NCBI RefSeq assembly: GCF_021917145.1
Contig: NC_061064.1
Location: forward strand, 636,785-700,784
Direction: 5' to 3'
Length of the DNA: 64,000 bases
DNA from: Hypomesus transpacificus
Taxonomy: Eukaryota; Chordata; Actinopteri; Osmeriformes; Osmeridae
Positions 34,340-44,749 of this stretch are shown one piece after another. The position numbers and the translations under genes were made by a program. Positions within the stretch are counted from its first letter, which is position 1. Each line of letters starts with the position of its first letter. The notes beneath the pieces are model-generated. The model was not told the DNA's origin. It did not search any database and saw only the letters and a list, made by a program, of their open reading frames with translations.

Positions 34340-35790
34340 AAAAATGTTTGAATATCAAACCCAGCCCCATTGTATATTTCAACCCTTCCAATTTAACTGT
34401 GCTTTTCACTACTAACGATTCCCTGGTAGTTGAAGTAACGATATGGGGGTGTTAACTGTGTTTACACTCGTGTGCGACTGATGGGTGGTCCAAACGTGTT
34501 TTCAGAGTTACATCATCAGTGTTCCCTCTGCTCCTCTGCTTTAACCTTCTGTTCCCTTTGCTGGAGGGACAGGACCGTGTCAGGATGGCATTGATCGTGG
34601 GTGGAGGGTGGTGCTGCATCACACCATTGATTTGGGGAAAGCTGCTCCAGGGTTAGGTTAATGACCAATGAAACAGTTTTATGTCTGTAAACTCTAGGTC
34701 AATGTCTTACCGATTTCAAACAATTGAAGATTTTTTTTATTTTCTGTGCAAAGTTTATTATGAATCCACAGTTTGCAGTACTGTCTGATATAATTATACT
34801 GTTTTTAGGAATGGTTCAGGGACAGGCAGTTGATATGTGGTTGCACGTGTCATATTATTGGAGTTCAATACAATTTTGGATGACTCCATCTTGACTGAGT
34901 TATATCAACCCACGCAGTGACACAATAGGGACGGGTATGTCAATAAGCAGGTTGGGAATGACATTTTGCTTAGCACCAAAGGCTTATAAGCTTATTAACA
35001 TGGCTGTTTGGAGAACATCATGAAACTTTACACAAACTTTGTACTTGGATTTAATCCCAAATGAAAACTCATCTTCAGGGAGTGACACGTTTTCCATGTA
35101 TTTTTTTAGTTAAATGTACAAACTGAAAAAGCTTCTTTGTTTTGTAGCTCAACAACAATAATTAAAAAGAGTTGCTTTGTTTAGCGAATACCTTCTCACA
35201 TGGCTTCTAAAATAGATAACATGTGTCCAGGGTATGGGATGGCTGCTGAGGACTTATTGACTTGCGAAGGTGACTTCACACGCGCTCACCCTGGTGCAAT
35301 TGGAAAACAGTCTGAGTGGGTGGAGGGAAGGGGAGGGTGGATTCCCAGTACAAAACTTCAATGGTCATCGCAGTCTGTGTCTTTCCTGTGGTCCCTCTGA
35401 GAATGTAAGTCCTGATCTTGTGCAGCCAGTCTGTTTGCTTCTGTTTTTTATTGACAAAAGATTCATGCTTGTAACTCATATACTTAATTGTTTGTAACTT
35501 GATGATGCTTTTATATTTTATTCGAGACAACAAATCCATTACATATCCTAATGTTTATTTTATTTGTATTATTGTTACAGTTATTATTAACAGTATTATT
35601 TTTGCCTTACTGTTAACACTGTTTGGCACAGGTCATTGCAATATTTAATGTTTTTGTTCTCATGCAAGTATCTTTTCATACAGTTGAGCCCATTTTACTG
35701 GAAGGCAAAGATATTATCTTAAAATTCCCACCCGGAATTTGGAAAGCAAGGAGTTTCTAGCAATCTCAACCTGGTGGTTTATTACTCCAG
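34340..35790 (+). other. intergenic region with putative 5' exon of the histidine-rich gene
   Basis: No recognisable coding sequence. A strong donor (AAT|GTAAGT at 35404/35405) is in phase with the acceptor at 35790, so an exon ending at 35404 is plausible. No in-frame ATG exists in its open stretch (35261-35404). A different-frame ATG at 35200 opens a 66-codon ORF ending just before that donor; it would be an upstream ORF if the exon is 5'UTR. Confidence 0.3.
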
Positions 35791-35841
35791 TGGGAATCCT
35801 ACACCGAAGCAGTGAACGTTGGTCGCCTGAGAAAGCAGCTG

Positions 35842-38800
35842 ATGATGGAGAAATTCTCCACACCCGTGCCACCTAAACATGGAGCTAAAGGTCAGAAGGT
35901 CAGCAAGCCCAACAAACAAGAGAAGGAGAACAGCAAAAGGGTTAGTCAAAAACCAAACCACCACAAACATGAACCTCACCACCACCACTCTAACCACGGT
36001 CATCATCACCACCACCGTCCCAGCCTCCAGCACCATCAGGACACGCATTCATCAGATGACCAGGATAGTAAAAGGTGAGTTTTGTGAAGAGTTGAAGTAT
36101 TCCTGGTGATACTAGTTGTTTTTATTATGGATCTTATTCATTACAGACCATTTTTTAATATGATTTTTCAAAAACCTTAACTTCAAAAAGGCAAAGAATG
36201 TTTTGATTGTCTTACAAACCCGTATTACTTACAAAACAGTATTTATTAATTAACAACAGAGCGGAAGCAGGGTAAAGTATGATTCTGACTTTATTATTGC
36301 AGAGAACTGAATATTTTACATCATTCTCTTTCGCCATAGCCCCCAATCTAAAACAGAGGACAGCAATGTTCACCCCCATCACCCCAGGCATCCCAATCAC
36401 CCCCACCGTCAGCACCACAGTGAAAAATCTCCCCCTGATCATCACCATCACCATCATCACCATGACGACCATACTCCAGATGTCGGTTCCCACCCTGAGG
36501 TGACGGCCACCTCTTCTAGCTCCTCCTCTAGTTCCTCTGCGTCATCCTCTTCCTCCTCTTCATCCACATCCTCCTCTTCCTCCTCGTCCTCCTCTTCCTC
36601 CTCTGGCTCCTCCTCTTCCTGGTCTTCTCAGTCCAGTATTGACAGTGAGTGTCTGGAGGACAGGAAGCCCCGACAACCTCAGCACTCGCAGTCCTGCACC
36701 GACATCTCCAGGCGGAGGGTCTGTGATGAAGAGGAAGAGGAAGATGACACCATGCCTTTGATAGATGCTGAAGATCTGTTCAACCATTCGGCAAAGGAGA
36801 AAACCAAGAAAGACACATCTTCCCGTCAGCCTCGTTCTCACAGCACCCTGAAGAAAGAGAAAGTGAAAACCAAAGGTTCCTCCGGGGTGGGAAAAGTCCG
36901 CAAGGCCAAGTCAATGGAGGCCCTCTCCCGACACCATGACAAAGAGGCAGGGGACAGCCCTGTAGAGGAGGAGGAACTGGGGAGGAGGGAGGAAGAAGCC
37001 AAGAAGAAACTGGTGAAAGAGAAACTGCAGTTCTCCGCTTTCCTGAATGAGATAACTCGGCAGGTGCTGAGTCCCTCCAGGCTGAGCTATCTGGGGGTCA
37101 CCCAGCCCAACCGCCCCAGTAGCCCAGGCCAGGCCTCCCTGAGGTCCACCAGGGTGGAAAACACAGTGGTGGACAAGACCAGACAGCAGAGAAGCCGTCC
37201 TGCCAGTGGAGACTCACTCACATCCAGCAACCAGTCAACCACCAGCAAGCATTCCCTGGTCAGCAAGCATTCCTATTCCAGCAGGCACTCTCACAGCCAC
37301 CGTGGGAAGCATCAACACCACCACCACCACCACCACCATCAGTCTGGAAGAGAGACTGTTCCAGTCAAGCACCGCAGTCCTAGTAGCCACTCTGATGGCA
37401 GCACCAGTTCAGTAAGTAGCTCCACCCTGAGGCATCATTCTCCATCTGCAACACCTCAGCGTTCCCGTTCTCCGTCTCAGCATCACCAGCATCACCACGG
37501 AGACCACCACAGCCCAACTCATCATCATCACCACGGAGACCACCACAGCCCAACTCATCATCATCACCATGGAGACCACCACAGCCCAACTCATCATCAT
37601 CACCATGGAGACCACCACAGCCCAACTCATCATCATCACCATGGCGAGCACCACAGTCCATCTCGTCACCATCATCGTGGAGACCACCACAGCCCAACCC
37701 ATCACCATCACCATGGAGACCACCACAGTCCATCTCGTCACCAACACCATGGAGACCACCACAGTCCAACTCATCACCATGGCGACCACCACAGTTCAAC
37801 TCATCACCATCACCATGGAAGCCACCACGGTTCAACAAATCTCCATGGAGACCACCATAGCACAACTCCTGACCATCACCATGGAGATCAGAACAGCCCA
37901 ACTCATCAGCATCACCATGGAGACCACCACAGCCCACTTCCTCACCATCCCCATGGAGACCACCACAATTCAACTCATCACCTTGGAGACCACCATAGCC
38001 CAACTCCTGACCATCACCATGGAGACCACCACAGCCCAACTCATCAGCATCACCATGAAGACCACCACAGTCCAACTCCTCACCATCACCATGGAGACCA
38101 CGACAGTTCAACTCATCATCTTGGAGACCAGCTCAGCCCAACTCCTCACCATCACCATGGAGACCACCACAGCCCAACTCATCAGCATCACCATGAAGAC
38201 CACCACAGCTCAACTCATCACCATCACCATGGAGACTACCACAGTCCAGCTCATCACCATCACTCTCGAGACCACCATAGCCCATCCTCGCACCATCACC
38301 ATCGGGGCAACCACAGTCCAACTCATCACCATGGAGACCACAGCCCAACTACTGACCACCACCATGGAGACCACCAAAGCCCAGATCATCACAATCACCA
38401 TGAAGACCACCACAGTCCAACTCATCACCATCCCCATGGACACCACCACAGCCCAACCCATCACCATGGTGACCACCACAGTTTAACTCATCACCATAAA
38501 GAATCCCATCATTCCTCTCCCGCAGAAGCCCATCACCACGCTTACTCCCCCACCAACTCCGAGAACCACCACTCCCATCACCCTGAATCTCCTCACAACC
38601 CAACTCATGCCTCACTTGCAACGCAACACCACTCCCACCAACATGACGATCACCACAGTCCAACTCACCACCATCACCATGACGATCACCACAGTCCAAC
38701 TCACCACCATCACCATGACGATCACCACCAACTGGCAGCACTCATCATGAAGCCAGGCTCTTCCAGCTCCTCCAGTCAGGACGAGCAGCAGGCCAGCTGC

Positions 38801-41468
38801 AGAGGCTCTGCTTCATCATTACATAAGGTAGAGCTGGCATCAAACTCAATATACATTTGTGTTCCTTCTTTAAATATTGACAACCTATTATTGATTTTGA
38901 TATTGCACACGCAGGCATGTATTTACGCAATCCTGGCGTGTGACAGTAGCTTTTTTATTGGTTATCCATATTTAATTTACTTTGTGTTTGAATTGGTTCT
39001 AGAATCGATCTCAGTTTGTTAATTTCATATTATGTCTTGTTTTTCAGACACAGGATAAAGCCTCTGAGATAAAAGGAATAATGTAAGTTTGTTTTAAATC
39101 ATTAATCTTTATTTGTCTGGGTCTGGCCAATTAAATAAAGTAAGAACAAATGATTTAACATTCATCACCTCAGGGGTTCACTGGAGTGCACAGCAGCGAC
39201 TCACAAAAGTCATTTTCTCGTCCCTCCTTCCTCTCAGGATGCTTCAGGAGCAAAACCAGGAGCTGCATCACAGTCTTCTGCAGACGGCCATGAGGATGGA
39301 GTGCATGGGAGAGGAGTTCAAGAGCAGTCACGAGCTCCTGGAGTCAGAACTGCAGAGGACCCACGTGGAGCTGAGCAGCCTGCTAGATAAATTCAAAAGG
39401 TCAGAGCTCAGTGGAGGGAATAGCTTAGTGGTTAGAGCATTTGATTGTAGATCAAGAGGTCACAGGTTAATCACTGTTGCATTATATGAAAAAAGTGGAC
39501 TAAATTAATCTTTTTTTTACTATTATTATCAAAGTGAACTATAGATGTAACAGCATAGATAAAACACATAAGAGTTTTGAGACAAGAATCAATGCAGCAA
39601 ACCAGTACTGTCATAAAATACCACAATATTACTTCAGATGTACTTTGTTGTCCCTAACACATTGCCTGTCTGTCTGCATCCACAGACTCCAGGATAACTA
39701 TTCCTCCACCCAACAGACCAACAATCTCCTGGAGCGTAAACTGCATTCAGTGGTGAGCCAGCAGTGAATCATTTTCTTTATTCATATCTCCAGATTTCCC
39801 ATCATGTAAATCAGTTCTTTCCGTGGAACCCTGTATAATCTGTGAAGTTTCCTTCCGTGGAACATGGTTTCTTATGTGAAACCGACTCTATTTTAGGAAC
39901 CGGTTCTCCCTGTGAAGTTTCCCTCCGTGTGTTCTGCAGGCTCAGAACATGGATGGGGAACGTGAGCGTCTCAATCAGCGCATCTTGGTCCTCACGGATC
40001 AGCTGGCCAAAGCCAGGATCACCATCCACAGCATGGAGAGCATACACGTGAGAACGCCCTCCCCTCCTCCTGACCAACACAGCTAGCTGAAACAAGAGAC
40101 AACCCAGAACGCGTGGAGCGGCAAAGTACAAAGACACACACACACACAGTAGATGTTAGTTAACAGCAAAACGAGTTGAAGTGATGGAACCTGTGATCCT
40201 GGCCTGCTTGTCTTTGTCGACTGTTGAACTGTTGATTGGCTTATTGAAAATCAAATCGGATTAATTTGATTTCAGATGGAGTCTGGGTGGTCACACTGTT
40301 GACAATCTGTTGTGGTTTGACCTTTTCTGGTCAAATGATGAGTGAATGCACTGTGTTGCTTTGCACTGTGCCTGGTAAATACAGACTGTTCCTTGATTCT
40401 AACCACCAAAACACTGTTATAACTACACTCTGATGCTTGAAGGGTCCCACTTTGTATGTGCACTATTTGTATGTCGCTTTGGATAAAGGCGTGAGCTAAA
40501 TGAATAAAATGTTAACTGTAATGAATGGATTTATCCCCCCTCCCCCTTAGGTAACGCCAGTCCTGCAGGAAGCCCTTGAAAAGCATTTCCAGTCCGATTC
40601 CATCAATCAATTTGTCATCCCTGTGGCCCCTCCTCCACCTCAGTTCATGGACGGCCGTAACTATGGAAAGGTCATGGCGATGGGCGAGGACCAATACCTG
40701 GGACCTGTTCCAGAGGAAGAGGAGTCTGATTGGTCAGAAATGGGGGAAGAGGCTCCTCGGTGTGGGTTGCGGGGGTCAGGTGTTGGTTTCCATGGGAACA
40801 CCGCATTTTTACCCTGGAGGCAGGCGCAAGGCCACTGGGCGGGTCAGGGGGAGGGCGACACTGACAGCGAGTCTGGGAGTGAAGATGTCGTCAAACAAAA
40901 CCCTCCGACCTCCCTGAAGATACCACACCTCCAGTTCACCATGCACCCTGAGAGTGCCCCAGGCCCAGGGACGGAGGGGTGCTCCGCCGGCTCCAACAGC
41001 CCGCCCGCCAGTCTGAAATGCGAGGGAGGGTACAGGGTCTCCACCATCCGACGACTAGGCTCCCCTGTCCGCGTGCTGTCGGCCAGCCTGGAGGAGATCT
41101 CCATGGGCAGAGCCCCACATCACCGCCCGGGGGAGCAGGGCCTGCTGAGGGGCACGGAGGCCATGCTGGACCTCCACCACCCCGAGGAAGGAGCCATGGA
41201 AGACTTTGACGACGACGAGATCATCCACAACTGGAGGACCAGGGGAGACCGGGGCCTGGGGGGAGAGGGAGGGCTGGAGGTCAGGGAGGCGGAGGACGGG
41301 ACCAACCTAGTCAGCCTGCAGTCGGCCCAGAGGATGCTCAACCACTTCATCTCCCAGCTGCAGCCCGGGGAGGGGGGCGGGGAGGAGCGGGGCCGGGGGG
41401 GGGAGGAGTGCGGCTGGATAGGGGGAGTCTCAGACGAGGTGTTGAACGGGGAGAGGACGCAGCTGTGA
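35842..41468 (+). CDS. TJAP1/BEGAIN-family coiled-coil protein with giant histidine-rich repeat region
   Basis: Seven exons: from 35791 (coding from ATG 35842) to 36074, then 36340-38827, 39048-39082, 39238-39399, 39686-39752, 39940-40047 and 40551-41468 (TGA). Phases chain perfectly, giving about 1336 residues. In order: His-rich segment (about 30-65), poly-Ser (about 135-176), acidic/basic linker, a non-repetitive island FSAFLNEITRQVLSP (about 305-330), His-rich tandem repeats (about 465-798 and 846-875), coiled coil (about 919-1031), acidic tail, C-terminus GERTQL. The coiled coil aligns by eye with TJAP1 and BEGAIN (LLESELQRTHVEL, DKFKRLQDNY, TNNLLERKLHS). TJAP1 is a junction/Golgi protein and BEGAIN a PSD-95-binding synaptic protein, so a scaffold role is inferred. 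The start is uncertain: the frame stays open to 35791. No established name is recognised. Confidence 0.8.
36509..36630 (+). repeat. poly-serine coding run
   Basis: About 40 residues, almost all serine, encoded by mixed TCC/TCT/AGC/TCA codons, immediately before SSIDSECLED in the histidine-rich gene. The codon mixing suggests the tract is kept as protein rather than being a fresh slippage product. Confidence 0.85.
37499..38500 (+). repeat. in-frame histidine-rich tandem repeats, about 29 units
   Basis: Protein unit GDHHSPTHHHHH (36 nt) or the shorter GDHHSPTHHH (30 nt), with variants GDHHSPTHQHHH, EDHHSPTPHHHH, GDHHSPTPDHHH, GEHHSPSRHHHR and GNHSPTHHH. Units differ mostly by substitutions, with lengths almost always a multiple of 3. 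DNA core GGAGACCACCACAGCCCAAC. The large ORFs in the other frames over this block are by-products of the repeat. Confidence 0.95.
38643..38731 (+). repeat. second block of histidine-rich repeats
   Basis: Three further units of DDHHSPTHHHHH type (the last cut short to DDHHQL), separated from the main array by a less regular His/Ser/Pro spacer. The first two are nearly identical at DNA level, suggesting a recent duplication. Confidence 0.9.
39411..39480 (+). repeat. tRNA-derived SINE head
   Basis: ATAGCTTAGTGGTTAGAGCA, then TAGATCAAGAGGTCACAGG and TTAATC. It begins only about 12 nt after the splice donor at 39399/39400 in the histidine-rich gene. Confidence 0.65.
40360..40522 (+). repeat. SINE body and tail
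   Basis: Contains GCCTGGTAAATACAGACT, TTCCTTGATT, TGCACTATTTGTATGTCGC and TTTGGATAAAGGCGTGAGC plus a TAAATGAATAAAATG tail. Related to copies at 51855-51985 and 63590-63690. It ends about 28 nt before the acceptor of exon 40551-41468. Confidence 0.65.
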
Positions 41469-42590
41469 CACAGGGTCACGCCGGGCAGCAGGTTCTTCTC
41501 ATTCGCGGAATAAAACGTAGGAAAAGTGATTTCTTTATTTTTAACTAACCTTCACAATTGGTGTCTGGGCGTGAAGATAACACAGGGGGGGTCTAATTAG
41601 CTGCATGGCTGAGAGAGTTTCACAGAGCCGAACGCCGCTCAGGGAAAAAAGATGGTATTTCTAACCCTTATCGAGCCGACAGTTGAGCCCTTGCAAAGAT
41701 CTGTAAACTTAGGCTGGCCGTGTAAGAGATCCTGATCTCCGCTCTGTTTTGGCTCCATTCTCCATCAAAGATGTGTCTTAAGGTTTTCTTTAGAGCAGTA
41801 TGCAGAGAGCAGCTTTGAAGTCCTCCTGAGGTAACATCAAACAAAAGGCTCGTCTCTTTGATTCCTCTTCTCTCCACTTGCGGCTCCTGTCCTATAATTC
41901 AGTCTTATCTCATCGTAGCCAGAGACCAAGCCTCCCTCCCGTCTCTGTCTCCCAGATAACAAGCCCCTTTGAGGAGCTCTCGTGAGTACTTCTAGATATT
42001 GGTGTGTGTTTTTGCCAGGATCCATTTTTGTTGAAGAGAGAGGAGAGGACTTCTCTGCACAGACTGTGTTTGTTCTGTAGTGGGCTGTTCAACCAGCGCT
42101 AGATACGCCTGTGAACTTCTTGGTACAGTCTCTGTTTCTCAATGTACATGCCCAACGAGAAAAAGAGAATGCTTCAATCTAATGAAAACGCATTAATTGA
42201 GAACTTAATGTGTTTGTTATTTGAATCTTTTTTTCTTTTCTCTTTAATTGGAATTGTACTTGAAATGTACTGATTTGGTATATTTACAAACTTATGGACA
42301 CATTTAATATATGTAAGTATGTTTGTATTTTACAAACCTTACTTTGTAAGGACACTTCCAGTATAATATGTTTTCGGCTTGGGTATGTCTTTACATTTTA
42401 TTTATTAATTTAGCAGAGACTTTCATCGAAAGCTACACCTGACATGTACATAAACAGCGTCTTCTAAACAAACATCATGGATAGATCTAGACTGGGCTGA
42501 GTTCCCAGAGTCAATGTCTTGTCAGTAGACCTGAAATGTTCTCTCATTGAGGTACCTCCATCACGTTAGCTGGGATAAGAGTACACCATG

Positions 42591-42773
42591 TTACATTTAG
42601 TCATTTAGCAGACGCTCGTATCCAGAGCGACTTACAGTAAGTACATTCCCCCCGAGGCAAGTAGGGTGAAGTGCCTTGTCATTTTGACAACGTCATTTTG
42701 CACGGCGGGAAATCGATCCGGCAACCTTCTGATTACTAGCCCGACTCCCTCACCGTTCAGCCATTTGACTCCC
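42591..42773 (-). repeat. tRNA-derived SINE, near full length
   Basis: In reverse it reads ATGGCTGAACGGTGAGGGAG, GGGCTAGTAATCAGAAGGTT, GCCGGATCGATTTCC, CAAGGCACTTCACCCTACTT, then TGTACTTACTGTAAGTCGC and the GTCTGCTAAATGA tail. Very similar to 45364-45555. Confidence 0.85.
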
Positions 42774-43162
42774 ATCTGTCTGTCAGGGCCTGCCTGTGCG
42801 TCCAAGGTTAACATGATGCAGGGTCAACGAGAGACACATTCACACGGGTCCCAGGTGTTTTGGTGCATGATTCCATCTGATAGAAAGATAAGGTTTAATC
42901 TTTGAGTGCTTGTTTAAATGTACAGAAAAAAAACTGAAACCTTTATTCACTTCATATTTCAACGCATGCAAATTGTAATTTTGTTTTAGCTACCTACGTA
43001 ACTGTATTTACCCGTTGCGATCCCACATTAACCACCTACTGTATTTGATATAACCAAGGGCGTTGAGAAATAGATTTAAATATTTGTCAAATGTATAGAA
43101 ATGTGTAATATAAGTGCATACTGCCTACCTACCCTCAGTCTTTACCTATATGATGAGATCTG

Positions 43163-43168
43163 AATAAA
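43163..43168 (+). terminator. candidate poly(A) signal of the histidine-rich gene
   Basis: AATAAA followed by T-rich and GT-containing sequence; an alternative lies at 43342-43347 and a proximal one at 41509-41514. Confidence 0.35.
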
Positions 43169-43437
43169 GTTGACCATTTATTCCTGTATGGCGTTTGTCA
43201 TTAAGGATTAACATTGTCATTATTTATGTATTTATTTCTAGACACATGAGATGTAGTTGTTCAGTATATTAAAACTGTTAAACTGTCTAATTATTCTTAA
43301 CGATTCCGTATGTACTTGCCATGTATGCATCTTTTAAAACCAATAAAACAAAAATGACAAAATCATCCCCGTTGTCTTTGATGTTGTCTGAACTCGTCTT
43401 CTCCGTTGCGATGAGTTTGGTGAGGTTTTGTTGTCGA

Positions 43438-43451
43438 CCAGCAGATGGCAG
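43438..43451 (+). promoter_or_regulatory. CTCF-like motif
   Basis: CCAGCAGATGGCAG fits the CTCF core. It lies between the 3' end of the histidine-rich gene and the photoreceptor gene. Motif only. Confidence 0.25.
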
Positions 43452-44184
43452 TCTGTTTCAAGGTACAGTGTTGTAGTACCCTGCACAATGAACATTTACA
43501 CTTAGGATTGGTCTTGGGGACGCATTGCTGTATAATGCATTCACTAAAAGGAAAGATTACACAGTACAGCAATATAAAGAAACAGATACAAGAAAACAGT
43601 GAACCGGGGTAGCAGTAGAGGGTTTAGAGACCAGGCAGAACCAGCCAAGGACTAGACAGAAAGCTGGAGGCCATGGATAGTTATCCACGTTGGAGGCTTA
43701 AACTCACCTCACTGAGCCTCTTCCAGGAGCTTTGCTGGAGATTATCCACACTTTCCCTCTTTACTTCCCTCCCCTTCTCCAGCACGGCTTCATTAAACTG
43801 AAGAGGAGCTATGGGAAATGGTTTGGAACAGAGTATTAAAATCAGGAGATGTGCACTCCAGTCCTGCATTTCTTCATCTCCCATAGTCACCGTTCAGGGA
43901 AAGATTGATTCCGTCATTAAGTCTTTCAATTGAAATGTTCCTGTCATCGAGTTGTTCATCTCGAACCGCGTCCACTGGTTGAGGATGATCTTGATATGTG
44001 AAATACATCTGAAAGCATCTCTACATACAGTTTTACAAACATAACAGTACCTGTGTGTCATGTGACTTGTCCGTCTACCTGTCAGGTTCAATTTGATGTG
44101 TCAGAGCTCATCCAGGCATCACACCTGGAGTGTGAGTGTCGCAGGCTTTGCTGAGCTGACAATGGCCCAGATTCCCATTGGGAA

Positions 44185-44231
44185 GGTCACTTTAATTGGA
44201 TAGGTCACTTTAATTGGATAGGTGAGGATTA
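44185..44231 (+). promoter_or_regulatory. duplicated homeobox-type module upstream of photoreceptor gene
   Basis: An exact 18-bp tandem duplication (44185-44202 and 44203-44220, GGTCACTTTAATTGGATA). Each copy carries TAATTGG, the complement of the Ret-1/PCE-1 type CAATTA. A GGATTA CRX/OTX core follows at 44226-44231. About 520 bp upstream of the start codon. A retinal role is inferred from the downstream gene. Confidence 0.35.
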
Positions 44232-44749
44232 CTAGTAAGACCCAGTACACGTCCAGAGCTGGCCCAACCCAGTGTGTCTCACCCAAGCATGGGCACACAG
44301 GTGCAAAGACAGAGGACAGAGGTCTGAGGGGGGTGGACTTCTAGACTTATTTTGAACACTTTTTAGGGGGATCAATCACATGAACTTTGACACCACCACA
44401 AGAAAACCAGGAAATACAGTTTGGAATACTTAACAGGCGACTCTGTTCTAAATTCTACTTCTTCCACTACATCATTTCATCCTTATTCGTCATCGCTTTT
44501 GGATGCCACTTCTTTTTTTTTCACTGGAAAAAAACAGAACCTTCTCTTTGAAGAACTAAACTTCTGCAACTTCTTTTGCTTCCTGTACGTTTACGCTTCC
44601 AAATCGATTTTTGTTCCCTGACCATACTTCTGTCTTCCCTCTCCAAGCAATCCTCCTCAATCCAGCCTCCGCAGTCTCATCCATCCCCTCAGACCCTCTC
44701 AGTTTCCCCCCCCTGACCCTCGGACACCCCCGAGGAACCCAACGCCAAC

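Larger units (their letters stand above)
41469..43360 (+). other. 3'UTR of the histidine-rich gene (inferred)
   Basis: No coding content. Possible poly(A) signals AATAAA at 41509, 43163 and 43342; the last two would give a 1.7-1.9 kb 3'UTR carrying a reverse SINE (42591-42773). Confidence 0.4.
43361..44749. other. rom1/prph2-like upstream region
   Basis: Contains a CTCF-like motif (43438), an 18-bp tandem duplication with TAATTGG and a nearby GGATTA (44185-44231), and then pyrimidine-rich 5'UTR-like sequence before the ATG. No ORF with recognisable content. Confidence 0.5.

Noticed and set aside
37380-38111. 243-codon minus-strand ORF, Gly/Leu/His/Asp-rich, over the His repeats
   Set aside because: The repeat units are multiples of 3 without stops in this frame, so the ORF is an automatic complement of the His array. 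No splice or conservation support.
37569-38486. 305-codon plus-strand ORF in another frame (METTTAQLI-type repeats)
   Set aside because: Frame-shifted reading of the same tandem repeat. The His frame is the one joined to flanking exons by consistent phases.
39411-39480. Possible tRNA gene (A- and B-box-like words); likewise at 17318, 29876 and 53810
   Set aside because: No foldable cloverleaf with acceptor stem was found. Several carry or match the SINE tail, and the same head recurs, so they are tRNA-derived SINEs.
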